Notes: generated by a model from the sequence alone, not told the origin. 51,322 bases of DNA from an uncultured Candidatus Saccharibacteria bacterium (GCA_938042065.1 CALISG010000011.1:1-51322); one strand, 5' to 3'; numbered from the stretch's first letter, positions 26,188 through 35,361 are shown. Numbers and translations are program-made.

Positions 26188-27461
26188 CGGATTTCCTCCA
26201 CGTCGGTATAGCGGGCTAGTAGTCGTCGTAGTGCTAACATTGCGGTGTAGCTGCAGTAAATACGTTTTGGTTGGCGAGTGTGTTTAGTGATAAGCTGGCG
26301 CAGTGCAACCGCCAGGTCGGTATCAACAAAATCGATAGGCACTTCGTCGTATTCTAGTCGCAGGGCCATGTCATAGGCGCGGACACCAGATACAGCAGTG
26401 ACGCCTTGTTCTTGTAAGCTATCGAAATCGACATCCCAAAGCCAGCTCATGTCGCGGCCATCAGCGTAAGCATCGTTAATAGCTATCATAGTGGCATAGT
26501 TTGCTGGATCGAACGAAGCTAGGGCCAAACGGAAGCCAGCCGGGTTTTTGACCAATACTAGCTCGCAGGGTTGTCCGTCAATTATTAATTGCTCGCCGCG
26601 GCCAAAAGCTGGCTTAATACCTGATAGCGCTTTGAGCATAGAATCAACATTTAGACTATTACCGAGAATTGCGCGCACTAAAGCAACAGCACCGGTGGCA
26701 TTTTGAAGATTGTAGATGCCACGCAAGTTTAGATCTATCGAGTGATCGTTGCCACCAAAAGCGATAATGGCGTGCTGGTCTTTAAACTTTTCAAGACTGG
26801 TGTCGTCAGCGTACAATTTAGCCGCATTTTGCTCGCTACTACGTAGAGAATCATCAGAAGGGAAAGTCTGCGAATATTTTGGGTTAACGCCAAAACTTCG
26901 CAGCGGTGATTTAATATCGTTTACAAAATCAGGACTACTTAGTCGCGGGTCGTCGCGGTTAAGGACTACGCACTTTGTTGTGTTTATTGCAACATTGTGG
27001 AGTAGTTTGGCGGTATTGTCAATTTCGCCAAAGCGGTCGAGCTGGTCGCGCATGACATTTAGCAGTAAACAGTAGTTTGGCTTGATTGCTTTTACAAAGT
27101 GAACAGCATAGGCTTCGTCGAGTTCAAGCACGGCAATATCAGCGTCCATTCGTCCGTGCAAATCAACTTCGCCTAATAGCGCTGCTGCCACGCCGCGCGT
27201 GAAGTTGCTGCCAGTACGGTTGGTGAATACTTTCAGGCCTTGGCTTTCTAGTAATTCGACAACAATTTTGGTAGTAGTAGTTTTGCCGTTGGTACCGCTA
27301 ATGAGTGCTACGCCCATTGGTAGTTGCTGTAATGTGCGGCTAACAAAATCTGAGTCGATTTTTTCAATTACCAAGCCTGGTAAGGCTGAGCCGCTACCGC
27401 CGCGAATCTGTGCAGCTTTCTTAACAGTCTTCCCGAGCATAGTCGTGAGAGTTTGACGCAT
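26184..27461 (-). CDS. murT: Lipid II isoglutaminyl synthase, Mur-ligase-like subunit MurT
   Basis: The 425-aa protein has the Mur ligase ATP loop ISGTNGKTTTTK (about 54-65), the AVLELDEAYAV metal/Glu motif and VLNRDDPRL. The C-terminal MurT domain has DGRDMSWLWDVDF. MurT usually contains a four-Cys zinc ribbon inserted after the NRDDP region; here that stretch (about residues 190-220) has no cysteines. ATG 27461 was chosen because TATAAT (minus strand 27474-27469) ends seven bases upstream; an ATG nine bases earlier lies partly in the -10 box. It forms an operon with gatD. Confidence 0.93.
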   Translation of the reverse strand: MRQTLTTMLGKTVKKAAQIRGGSGSALPGLVIEKIDSDFVSRTLQQLPMGVALISGTNGKTTTTKIVVELLESQGLKVFTNRTGSNFTRGVAAALLGEVDLHGRMDADIAVLELDEAYAVHFVKAIKPNYCLLLNVMRDQLDRFGEIDNTAKLLHNVAINTTKCVVLNRDDPRLSSPDFVNDIKSPLRSFGVNPKYSQTFPSDDSLRSSEQNAAKLYADDTSLEKFKDQHAIIAFGGNDHSIDLNLRGIYNLQNATGAVALVRAILGNSLNVDSMLKALSGIKPAFGRGEQLIIDGQPCELVLVKNPAGFRLALASFDPANYATMIAINDAYADGRDMSWLWDVDFDSLQEQGVTAVSGVRAYDMALRLEYDEVPIDFVDTDLAVALRQLITKHTRQPKRIYCSYTAMLALRRLLARYTDVEEIR

Positions 27462-27533
27462 AAAACTCATTATACCTGTTTTTGGCGTATTATAGTAGCG
27501 TCCAAACACTTTTTGAACTATAATAAAAAGCAT

Positions 27534-27917
27534 ATGTTTATTGTGGGCATGATTTCGTGGTGGTATAGCGTTGGTTGGAAGCGGGCAGCAGTAGATGTTT
27601 GGGAATCTATCGAGCGATTATACGACACGTTTTCGCTGGGATTATTACTCAAAACACTATTCGCGCCGTGGCGGCAAATTTCAGCTGGGAAAGTGCGCGG
27701 ACCAATCGGGGTGCAACTACGGGCGTTCTTTGATCGCTTAGTGTCGCGGATTATTGGCGGCTTTATAAGGATAATAACGCTGCTGATAGGTGTAGCAGCC
27801 TTGTGCTTGATGCTGTTGATTGGTCTACTGCGTTTGGCTATTTGGCCGTTAGTGCCAGCGATGCCAGCGGTAATGGTTGTTGCGGCAATATCGGGGTGGA
27901 TACCATGGCATCTTTAG
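27534..27917 (+). CDS. Small hypothetical membrane protein upstream of ClpC-like gene
   Basis: The 127-aa protein starts MFIVGMISWWYSVGW, has an amphipathic middle with LLLKTLFAPWRQIS, and ends with two hydrophobic helices (about 80-102 and 105-125). I do not know the family. TATAAT (27519-27524) ends nine bases before ATG 27534, so the leader is only a few bases. Its stop lies 13 bases inside the next gene, implying coupled translation and a shared function with the membrane-anchored AAA+ protein. Confidence 0.7.
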   Translation: MFIVGMISWWYSVGWKRAAVDVWESIERLYDTFSLGLLLKTLFAPWRQISAGKVRGPIGVQLRAFFDRLVSRIIGGFIRIITLLIGVAALCLMLLIGLLRLAIWPLVPAMPAVMVVAAISGWIPWHL

Positions 27918-30367
27918 GTACTTTTAGATATTCGTCTCAGCGAGCCAGCGAAGCGCGCTTTGGGCGGCTGCTGTCGCCGATGATTGCAAAAAGTCTTTCA
28001 TGGTTAGCATTATTACTGGTGATATCGGGTACTATGCTAGTAACTATGGAGCGTCTGTCGCTAGGTTGGCTGTGCGGCGCTCTGGCGGCAGTATTATATA
28101 TGGCGGTGAAATTTTATAATTGGCACGTTCACGATCTGCCAGCTGGTAGGGGCGGCTCAGTTGATGATTTGTTAGCTGGCGACGTGTTGGGCCGGTTGTC
28201 GCGAGAACCGAATGTGCGAGATATCGCTAAAGTAATTGGTGAGGTGCCAAGCGGTCAATTCATGGGGGTACGGCTTGGTATGACGCCGTCATTTTTAGCC
28301 ACTATCGCTGAGGGTTCGACGATTTCCGTTGACGAACTGTGGAGTGTAGCTGACGACATTCGCCAAGCCAATCAATTAGACCGTATCAGCGGTGCCGTAT
28401 TAGCTACAGCGCTAGTGAGGAGCTTTCCGAATTATCAATCAATAATAGCGCAAACTCATTTGGGCGATGAAGATTTGGATGCCGGTATTCTATGGCAAGA
28501 GCATTTGATGGAGATTGTTCGGCATTTTGGCCAGCGGCGGCGGACTGGCGGTTTGGCACGCGATTGGTCGTTTGGTTGGATTCCGCACCTTGAGCGATTC
28601 GGGCAAAATATCAGCGAGCAGATTGGCGCTAGCCGTAATACCTTGTCGATTGACATACCATCGCATGTTCAGGTGATTGATCAGCTAGTGGAAGCTTTTG
28701 GTACGGGCGGTCGGCAAAACGCGGTTCTTATCGGTCAAGCTGGTGTTGGTAAAACATCAGTAATTCATGCTTTCGCGGAACGAATTTTGGACGCTGATGC
28801 GAATGTACCCGAAAATCTTCGCTTCCGCCAGATCTTCATTCTTGACTCGGCGTCGCTGATTGCGGCAGCGCCAGGACGCGGCGAGCTTGAAAACTTAATC
28901 ATGCAGGTTTTAGGTGAGGCTTACAATGCCAAGAATATAATTGTTTGTCTTGATGACGCGCAGTTATTCTTCGAAGAGGGCGTAGGGTCAGTAGATTTAA
29001 CAAATGTTTTGCAGCCGATTTTAGACGCTGGCAGGTTACGCTTAATTTTAAGCATGGACGAACAGCGCTATCTCGAAATTAGCCGCCGCAACCCGTCGTT
29101 AGCTAACTCGCTTAACCGTATTAATGTCGCCGAAACCAACGAAGCAGAGACTAAAAAGGTTCTACAAGAACAGTTGATTGCAATTGAGTTCAACCGCAAA
29201 GTTACTTATATGATACAAGCGATTAACGAAGCTTATCGCTTGAGCCAGCGTTACATTCACGATATAGCTATGCCTGGTCGGGCGCTTAAATTGCTAGAGT
29301 CGGCGGCTAGTTTCAGCGAGTCGGGTATCGTGACCATGAATTCTGTACAGCAAGCAATCGAGCGGACAATGGACGTTAAAGTTAGCGTAGCTAATACGAC
29401 CGAAGACCGCGAGCGGCTGCTGCATATGGAGGACATAATTCATGAACGAATGGTTAATCAAGTTCGCGCCGTTAATGTCGTCAGTGACGCTCTGCGCCGC
29501 GCTCGCGCGGGCGTACGCAATGAGAATCGGCCGATTGGTACTTTTCTGTTTTTGGGGCCGACTGGTGTCGGCAAGACGGAACTATCAAAAGCGCTGGCCG
29601 ACGTATACTTTGGCGGCGAAGGCAAGTTAATCCGCTTAGACTTGAACGAGTTTGTTCGCTCTGAGGATGTCGCTCGTTTAATCGCTGATGGCGCAGATGA
29701 CCCGATGAGCTTGACCGCGCAAGTAATGAAACAGCCTTTCAGTGTGGTGTTGCTCGACGAGATTGAGAAGGCTGCGCCAGAAGTGCTAACTACACTCCTG
29801 CAATTACTCGACGAAGGGATTTTGCGCGACGCCAAGAACCGTGAGATTAGCTTTCGCGATGCCATCGTAATTGCTACTAGTAACGCTGGCGCTGATAGGA
29901 TCCGCGAATATATCGAGCGCGGCTATCGGCTTGAGCAGTTTGAACAGCAGTTTATCAACGAATTAATTAGTTCAAACCAGTTTCGACCAGAGTTTCTAAA
30001 TCGCTTCGACGAAATTGTGCTCTTTCGTCCGTTTACGCCAGCCGAGTTGGTGCAAGTGCTTGATCTGATTCTGGCTGGCGTCAACAAAACTCTATTGCCG
30101 CAAAAAGTGTCAGTGACTGTTGATGAAGACGCGAAACAGCTTCTCGTTCAGCAAGGATACGACCCGCGGCTAGGCGCTCGGCCGATGCGCCGCGTCGTTC
30201 AGAAAGCGGTAGAGAATACTATCGCTAAGCTCATGCTATCGGGGGCGGTTAATCCGGGCGATTCGGTGAACATTGATGCCGAGCAAGTACGGCGAATTTT
30301 TGAAGAATCTGAATCGCAAGTAGCTCCATTGCAAGGCGATGTGCCTAACCAGCAGAACCAAGCTTAA
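27905..30367 (+). CDS. Membrane-anchored ClpC-like double AAA+ ATPase
   Basis: The 820-aa protein has two N-terminal transmembrane helices (about 30-48, 52-70), a divergent Clp_N-like region (about 85-220) and two AAA+ modules. D1 has Walker A GQAGVGKT (277-284), but its Walker B reads IIVCLDDAQ with Asp replacing the catalytic Glu. D2 has an intact Walker A GPTGVGKT (551-558), VVLLDEIEK, sensor-1 ATSNAG and FRPEFLNRFDEI. The tripeptide [LI]GF of ClpP-binding loops, expected between ATSNAG and FRPEF, is not evident. Hence it may be a ClpP-independent unfoldase at the membrane (inference). Start ATG 27905 overlaps the upstream gene. Confidence 0.88.
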   Translation: MASLGTFRYSSQRASEARFGRLLSPMIAKSLSWLALLLVISGTMLVTMERLSLGWLCGALAAVLYMAVKFYNWHVHDLPAGRGGSVDDLLAGDVLGRLSREPNVRDIAKVIGEVPSGQFMGVRLGMTPSFLATIAEGSTISVDELWSVADDIRQANQLDRISGAVLATALVRSFPNYQSIIAQTHLGDEDLDAGILWQEHLMEIVRHFGQRRRTGGLARDWSFGWIPHLERFGQNISEQIGASRNTLSIDIPSHVQVIDQLVEAFGTGGRQNAVLIGQAGVGKTSVIHAFAERILDADANVPENLRFRQIFILDSASLIAAAPGRGELENLIMQVLGEAYNAKNIIVCLDDAQLFFEEGVGSVDLTNVLQPILDAGRLRLILSMDEQRYLEISRRNPSLANSLNRINVAETNEAETKKVLQEQLIAIEFNRKVTYMIQAINEAYRLSQRYIHDIAMPGRALKLLESAASFSESGIVTMNSVQQAIERTMDVKVSVANTTEDRERLLHMEDIIHERMVNQVRAVNVVSDALRRARAGVRNENRPIGTFLFLGPTGVGKTELSKALADVYFGGEGKLIRLDLNEFVRSEDVARLIADGADDPMSLTAQVMKQPFSVVLLDEIEKAAPEVLTTLLQLLDEGILRDAKNREISFRDAIVIATSNAGADRIREYIERGYRLEQFEQQFINELISSNQFRPEFLNRFDEIVLFRPFTPAELVQVLDLILAGVNKTLLPQKVSVTVDEDAKQLLVQQGYDPRLGARPMRRVVQKAVENTIAKLMLSGAVNPGDSVNIDAEQVRRIFEESESQVAPLQGDVPNQQNQA

Positions 30368-31080
30368 GAAAGTTTTCTAACAAGAGTTTTGGCGGCGCGG
30401 CGGTTGATAGGCGCAACAATGCCAACGGCTAGCGCGCCAATACCGCGCACGAGCGCCCGTGCTTTGGTTTTGTAGCGTTCTTTTTTACTGAGAGATGTAT
30501 TAGTGGTATCAAGCTGCGGCGACTCGGACCAGAATGCTAGCCGCACCGCTCTGACGCCGAGTGCCAAGCCTCGCTTTTTATTGCCGGCAAGCGTCTCGGC
30601 GTAGCTGGCTCGAGCGGTAAAATTAATATCATATTGATCAATACGATTTAGTCCGTCGGCATGTTTGTGCGAATCCTCGAGTTTTTCTAGTCCGTAACGA
30701 AAAGTTTCAACAGTCTCGGTATTATTTTTTGGAGTATCAAAAGTTTCATCGCTTGCTATGCGCGACAATTGCATGGTTGCCAGCATGGCTGCGCTAGCTC
30801 CCAGCTCGCGCAGCGTGCTGCGATTTGGTTCTTGTTCAGCTAAAGTTTTATGTTGATCAACTGCCTCAGTAAGCCACTTTTCAGCTTCTTCGTAGTTACC
30901 TAAATGACTATAGGCGTTACCTACGTCGCGCGCCATCCGAGCCTTTTCGGATGGATCTGACGTCATATTGTACGCCATTGTCGCTAGCGTTGCGGCAAGA
31001 GAATAAAATCCATCGCGAATTGCTTGTACAGCCGATCTTGAATAGTCGTTAAAACCCAGTTCGCCGCCGTTAGTCTCCAT
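30364..31080 (-). CDS. TPR-like helical protein
   Basis: The 238-aa protein begins METNGGELGF and contains helix pairs of tetratricopeptide type (YSLAATLATMAYNM; VGNAYSHLGNYEEAEKWLTEAV at about 55-78, a good TPR match). A basic C-terminus follows, with a short hydrophobic stretch (LVRGIGALAVGIVAP). TPRs mediate protein contacts; the partner is unknown. ATG 31080 is six bases after TATAAT (minus strand 31092-31087), with a TTGCAT -35 at 17-nt spacing. It overlaps the 3' end of the ClpC-like gene by four bases in convergent orientation. Confidence 0.72.
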   Translation of the reverse strand: METNGGELGFNDYSRSAVQAIRDGFYSLAATLATMAYNMTSDPSEKARMARDVGNAYSHLGNYEEAEKWLTEAVDQHKTLAEQEPNRSTLRELGASAAMLATMQLSRIASDETFDTPKNNTETVETFRYGLEKLEDSHKHADGLNRIDQYDINFTARASYAETLAGNKKRGLALGVRAVRLAFWSESPQLDTTNTSLSKKERYKTKARALVRGIGALAVGIVAPINRRAAKTLVRKLS

Positions 31081-31151
31081 GCCTATATTATAACATAAAC
31101 AATTATCTAATGCAAGGCATGCGTTTCGTATTTTTGCCGGCAATTATCCCA

Positions 31152-31745
31152 CTAGTCGCCAAGGCTTATTTTGATAGTGACGTAGCTAGTTGGCTCGTGG
31201 TCGAATTTATTGGCGTCTATTTTGGCGTACGGCTTGGCTATCTCGGAGGTACCGTATACATAATCTTTATGCAGCGCCTGCGGTATAACGCTCAGGTATA
31301 AAATATGGCCGTTAGTATCCTTGAACGTATCACTTTGAATGATAGTATCTTTATCTTTCGTACTGATAAGCGAGAAGCCGGCCTCTTTAATTTTTTTGGT
31401 TAAATCTATACGAGTTTTACTTACAGAAGTATTATGGCCATACTCTGTAGTGATGGATTTATCATTCGAAATATTACTTTTATAAACTGCTAGTCTATAA
31501 GATTTATCTAGCTTCAAATTGTTATATATACTATGAATTTGATTATAACGAGCAGTGTTGTTATATTCTACGACCATTCTGTCAACTAGATATACGCTCA
31601 TAGCCGTTAGCCAAAAAAGTACAAAAACTAATATCGCATACACCAGTAAGCTGCGGCGCACCATGAAGTGAGTATCTGTTTTTGTAATGTGTTTGACACG
31701 CTGTTTGCGAGTCTTCTTGGGAGATTTTTTTGCCTTAGTAACCAT
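31152..31745 (-). CDS. Hypothetical single-pass membrane protein
   Basis: The 197-aa protein has a Lys/Arg-rich N-terminus, one transmembrane helix (about 33-54) and an extracytoplasmic domain of ~140 residues without recognised motifs. The start could be ATG 31751 or 31745. I prefer 31745 because TACACT (minus strand 31757-31752) ends six bases before it, matching the leaderless spacing of its neighbours. No function can be assigned. Confidence 0.6.
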   Translation of the reverse strand: MVTKAKKSPKKTRKQRVKHITKTDTHFMVRRSLLVYAILVFVLFWLTAMSVYLVDRMVVEYNNTARYNQIHSIYNNLKLDKSYRLAVYKSNISNDKSITTEYGHNTSVSKTRIDLTKKIKEAGFSLISTKDKDTIIQSDTFKDTNGHILYLSVIPQALHKDYVYGTSEIAKPYAKIDANKFDHEPTSYVTIKISLGD

Positions 31746-31771
31746 AAACATAGTGTAGCATACCGATGCGA

Positions 31772-34009
31772 TTATTGGCTAAGTATAGTCGTGGTGACGG
31801 ATGATCCGTTGATTATTGCGCCGGATAGCAAAGGTTGTTCCGTGGCTCTATTCGGATCAAGCGGCTGGCGGCCTAAATTGTTGACGCTATCAACGAGGCT
31901 AGGGAAATTCTTTGCCAAATCATTGTATGGCCTGCCATCAGGGATCGTACTATCGGTGGTGATGAATACCCAGCCGGCATTGCGTTGGCGCGATAAATTG
32001 ATTATTTTTTGGTAATCGCTAGCTTTTGCGGCATAAATCGTATGGAAAATACGATGGGAATTAGCTGGGTCTTTTTCAAAGGCAGAGTAAGCGGTCTTAT
32101 AGTTATTAATATATTCGTCAGCAGTGCCTTCGTTGGTCATGAAAATATCGGCGTATGGCGCAATCGCGTCGGTGATGTGCGTACCAGGATTGGCGACGAC
32201 TAACTTGTTGCCGTAGGTGCTTTTCGTGTAGTTGTATAATTCTGCCATGTAAGCCGTTGCGCCGTTATTTCTGGACGATATCTCGTCGAAATAGAATCCG
32301 TGAATTTTATCTGCCCCGTAAAGTTCAATGAACTTAGCCATGGCGGCTTTAACTTCGGCAATCGGGCGAGTTTGATGAATAGTGCGGATGTAAGCGACAG
32401 TTTTGAAACCAAGCTCGGTGTTCTTTTTTAGCAGCCGTACATAGCCTGGGTCGAGCTTGGCGTCAGGGCCGCCATCTGCCATGATGAGCGTATACGGTAT
32501 TTTGCTGCTGCCTGCTGCATGAACCGCTTTCCAGTAGTCGGAGAACTCGCTGCCGCCAGCCTCAGCGAGCGGATAAACGTAAGATAGCATAAAGACCGAT
32601 TGAGCATTGACCGCAGCATAGGTACTAGTATTTGTTTTATTAACCATACCAGCGACAGCGTTGCTAAGAGAAACGGTGTAAGTTTTACCTTTACCGTCAG
32701 TGCCGGCATTGGTATCAACGTAGAATTTGGCGCTAGTCTCTCCGGCTTTAATAACCACTCGCTGGCTGTCCCAACGGACATTGAGATTGTTCGGGTTGCT
32801 AGTATTGTGCGTGATTTTGATGTCCGCGCTAACATCGGTACTGGCTGCTTTGTCTAAAGTTGCCGTGTAAACAGCAGTCTCTCCTTCTTTGACGTTGGCT
32901 GGCCCATGAAGGGTAATTTTTGGCGCAGTCGCAGCAGGACTGATTATCCCCGCGCCAGTACCGCCGCCCAAATCATCAACGACCGACCCGCTAAATCCAC
33001 TAGTGACGCTCTCTTTATGTCCTTTTTTGTCGGTGTAACTGGCTTGGACGATAACTTGCATACCGAGGTGATCTCTGGTTTGCGCGAGAGTTTTGCCAGT
33101 TCCCAAGAATTTGCCGTAAAATTCGTACCATCGGTAAGTAATACCGCTCTCTGGCACGCCATCGGCATCGGTAATGTGAGCAGTGAATACTTGTCCGACT
33201 CGGTTAATTCCGTCGATGGTGACGCTACCATGGTTATTATTTGATGCGGCGTTGCCGACAGCTGCCGTAGCTGGGCTAATTAAATTCTTCATTACGTTTT
33301 TGTTGTTAGCATGAGTTGTTTTGACGGTGATTTTTTTACCCACTTCTGATGGTGTCAACTTGTATGAGAAATAACTAGCCCCAGGAATAGCCGCGCCGTC
33401 GGCAAACCATTGATAATACCGTATACCGCCGTCTTTCAACCCGTCAGGATCGTCGATTTGCGCGATTAAGGTTGAGCCGACTTCTGCTGCACCGACGATT
33501 TTTACAGCTGCCTGCGTTGGCTCGGGCGTTGGCTTAGGCGGCTTGGACGGATTGGGCGGTGTAGTCGGTTTGTTATTGTCAGGCTTAGCGGACGGAGTAT
33601 TCGCAGGTTGATGGTTAGCAGCATTGTGAATTGACGGTCTGCCCGGCGACGCTATTTGGCGGTAATGATAAGTATTGTGATTTCCAACAACCGAGACGCC
33701 ATTTCCAGCCGTCTTGGTAGAATCACTAGGCGAGCTGTTCGTGGATTCATCAGTCTTGGTCTGGCTAGTCTCGTTCTTGCCGTCCGGGTTTGAGCTTGGT
33801 TCTGAATCCGAATCTGGTCGCTGCGGCTTGCTATTTTCGTCGTCTACTTGAGAAGTAGTACTATGGCTAGGTCCTTGATTTGTCTGATTATGCTGATTCA
33901 TGCTAATCAAACTGGTAAACAGCCAGTACAACAAAACTGCTGCTAGTACAATGGCCAATATCCCGATAACGACTTTTATTTTTCTATGGTTCGCTTGTTG
34001 GTTTTCCAT
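31772..34009 (-). CDS. Surface protein with Ig-like, Calx-beta-like and spherulin-4 domains
   Basis: The 745-aa protein has an N-terminal anchor (about 12-36) and a Ser/Asn/Pro-rich low-complexity stalk (about 40-160). Two Ig/Big-like repeats follow (about 165-245 with YYQWFADGAAIPGAS, and 250-330 with ITYRWYEF). Next is a Calx-beta-like domain (about 350-460, NVKEGETAVYTATLDKAAS). The C-terminal TIM-barrel-like domain resembles spherulation-specific family 4, with VYPLA, IPYTLIMADGG, FKTVAYIRT, IHGFYFDEIS and VVANPGTH. Spherulin-4-like domains are related to glycosidase barrels; IHGFYFDE could hold catalytic acids. ATG 34009 has GAGGAGAGG upstream. A host- or glycan-directed surface enzyme or adhesin is inference. 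Confidence 0.8.
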   Translation of the reverse strand: MENQQANHRKIKVVIGILAIVLAAVLLYWLFTSLISMNQHNQTNQGPSHSTTSQVDDENSKPQRPDSDSEPSSNPDGKNETSQTKTDESTNSSPSDSTKTAGNGVSVVGNHNTYHYRQIASPGRPSIHNAANHQPANTPSAKPDNNKPTTPPNPSKPPKPTPEPTQAAVKIVGAAEVGSTLIAQIDDPDGLKDGGIRYYQWFADGAAIPGASYFSYKLTPSEVGKKITVKTTHANNKNVMKNLISPATAAVGNAASNNNHGSVTIDGINRVGQVFTAHITDADGVPESGITYRWYEFYGKFLGTGKTLAQTRDHLGMQVIVQASYTDKKGHKESVTSGFSGSVVDDLGGGTGAGIISPAATAPKITLHGPANVKEGETAVYTATLDKAASTDVSADIKITHNTSNPNNLNVRWDSQRVVIKAGETSAKFYVDTNAGTDGKGKTYTVSLSNAVAGMVNKTNTSTYAAVNAQSVFMLSYVYPLAEAGGSEFSDYWKAVHAAGSSKIPYTLIMADGGPDAKLDPGYVRLLKKNTELGFKTVAYIRTIHQTRPIAEVKAAMAKFIELYGADKIHGFYFDEISSRNNGATAYMAELYNYTKSTYGNKLVVANPGTHITDAIAPYADIFMTNEGTADEYINNYKTAYSAFEKDPANSHRIFHTIYAAKASDYQKIINLSRQRNAGWVFITTDSTIPDGRPYNDLAKNFPSLVDSVNNLGRQPLDPNRATEQPLLSGAIINGSSVTTTILSQ

Positions 34010-34089
34010 ATTCCTCTCCTCAGAATACAATACTTCAATTTAAGCATAGGCGATATGGAAAGTCAAATAACGAATCAATCGATCAAATT

Positions 34090-34119
34090 AAAAAAATAGA
34101 CAGCTGTCATTGCTGCTAT
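34090..34119 (-). terminator. Terminator of the tRNA-Arg pair
   Basis: ATAGACAGC (34096-34104) pairs with GCTGCTAT (34112-34119) with one bulge. On the minus strand it is followed by seven T residues. Confidence 0.75.
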
Positions 34120-34122
34120 CTT

Positions 34123-34199
34123 TGGTACCCCGCACAGGAATCGAACCTGCAACCTTTGGTACCGGAAACCAACGCTCTATCCAGTTGAGCTAACGGGGC
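34123..34199 (-). tRNA. tRNA-Arg(CCG)
   Basis: A 77-nt cloverleaf: acceptor GCCCCGT/GCGGGGT, D-stem GCTC/GAGC, anticodon stem TTGGT/ACCAA with loop TTCCGGT (anticodon CCG), T-loop TTCGATT, encoded CCA. It is five bases downstream of the next tRNA, so the two are cotranscribed. Confidence 0.95.
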
Positions 34200-34204
34200 A
34201 CATT

Positions 34205-34281
34205 TGGTACGCCCGGCAGGATTCGAACCTGCGACCCCTTGGTTCGAAGCCAAGTACTCTAATCCGCTGAGCTACGGGCGC
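34205..34281 (-). tRNA. tRNA-Arg(TCG)
   Basis: A 77-nt cloverleaf: acceptor GCGCCCG/CGGGCGT, D-stem GCTC/GAGT, anticodon stem CTTGG/CCAAG with loop CTTCGAA (anticodon TCG), T-loop TTCGAAT, encoded CCA. Confidence 0.95.
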
Positions 34282-34317
34282 CTATCGCAATTATATCACA
34301 TATTGTATAATCAAACT
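34282..34317. promoter_or_regulatory. Back-to-back promoters of tRNA-Arg and murB
   Basis: Minus-strand TATAAT (34295-34290) serves the tRNA pair and plus-strand TATAAT (34306-34311) serves murB. Only ten bases separate the two -10 boxes, so the promoters must overlap and probably compete. Confidence 0.7.
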
Positions 34318-35361
34318 ATGAACATACAGCAGGACATCTCTCTCAAAAAGCTTACAACTATGCAGCTCGGCGGCGTGGCTCGGCAAGTTGTCGAGGCTAG
34401 AACTCGCGCCGATATCGCCGAAGCAGTACGCTATGCCCATGAGCACGATCTGGATATATACGTTCTCGGCGGCGGCAGTAATACGTTAGCGCACGACGAG
34501 GGCTTCGACGGACTTATTATACTCAATCGCATCCCAGGTTTTGAAGTTGTTGACGAAACTGACGATTTGGTGACGATTGTAGCTGGTGCTGGCGAGGTTT
34601 GGGATGACTTCGTACGGCGGACGGTCGAGATGAATCTCAGCGGCGTGGAATGCTTGTCGGCGATTCCTGGTACGGTCGGTGCGGCGCCTGTACAGAATAT
34701 TGGCGCTTATGGACAAGAGGCTGCTTCGACGATTGTCTCGGTCAATGCCTACGATACGCGCGATAACCAATTTGTAACTATTAGCAATGCTGAGTGTGAC
34801 TTTGCGTATCGTCATAGTATTTTTCGCGGTCGTTGGGCGGGGCGCTATATTATAACATCAGTAACGTTTAACTTGTCGCGGCATCAATCTCGACCGCCGT
34901 TTTATGTAGCGATTCAGCGTTATTTAGACGAGCACGATATTCACGATTATTCACCGCAAACATTACGCGAAGTTGTGATGAAGATTCGCTTTGATAAGTT
35001 GCCCGACCCGAAAGTCCGCCCAAACACTGGTTCGTTCTTCAAGAACGCTATTATTTCGGCTGATAAATTATCTAAATTGCAGCAGAAGTATCCTGATATC
35101 CCGCATTATGATATGTCGCATGGTACATACAAAATTCCAACTGGCTGGCTAATTGACCAATGTGGGCTCAAAGGTACGCTTCATTATGGTATGCGCGTCC
35201 ACGACAAAAACGCGCTAGTCCTTATTAATGAGTCGGCACAGAGCTATGAAGATCTAGCGCAAGCTCGCCAAAAAATCATTGACACCGTTTACCAAAAATT
35301 TGGTATCACCATTGAGCAAGAGCCGTTAGAGATACCTGGCAAAAACACAGAAAAAGCATAG
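34318..35361 (+). CDS. murB: UDP-N-acetylenolpyruvoylglucosamine reductase
   Basis: MurB is the FAD enzyme that reduces enolpyruvyl-UDP-GlcNAc to UDP-MurNAc. The 347-aa protein has the FAD-binding VLGGGSNTL and the IPGTVGAAPVQNIGAYGQE motif. It also has FAYRHSIF and the C-terminal NTGSFFKN (catalytic Ser). The PVQNIGAYG and YRHSIF forms indicate the E. coli-like (type I) enzyme. ATG 34318 lies six bases after TATAAT; an apparent N-terminal extension to 34204 merely translates the antisense of tRNA-Arg and is rejected. The pilin cluster starts 32 bases downstream with its own promoter. Confidence 0.96.
   Translation: MNIQQDISLKKLTTMQLGGVARQVVEARTRADIAEAVRYAHEHDLDIYVLGGGSNTLAHDEGFDGLIILNRIPGFEVVDETDDLVTIVAGAGEVWDDFVRRTVEMNLSGVECLSAIPGTVGAAPVQNIGAYGQEAASTIVSVNAYDTRDNQFVTISNAECDFAYRHSIFRGRWAGRYIITSVTFNLSRHQSRPPFYVAIQRYLDEHDIHDYSPQTLREVVMKIRFDKLPDPKVRPNTGSFFKNAIISADKLSKLQQKYPDIPHYDMSHGTYKIPTGWLIDQCGLKGTLHYGMRVHDKNALVLINESAQSYEDLAQARQKIIDTVYQKFGITIEQEPLEIPGKNTEKA

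Noticed and set aside
31110..31301. 63-codon hydrophobic frame on the plus strand
   Set aside because: It lies mostly antisense to the better-supported minus-strand membrane protein and lacks initiation signals.
34204..34317. N-terminal extension of murB beginning MVRPAGFEPATPWF
   Set aside because: It translates the antisense strand of tRNA-Arg(TCG), a known spurious-annotation artefact, and passes through both promoters; the ATG at 34318 fits MurB and the -10 spacing.
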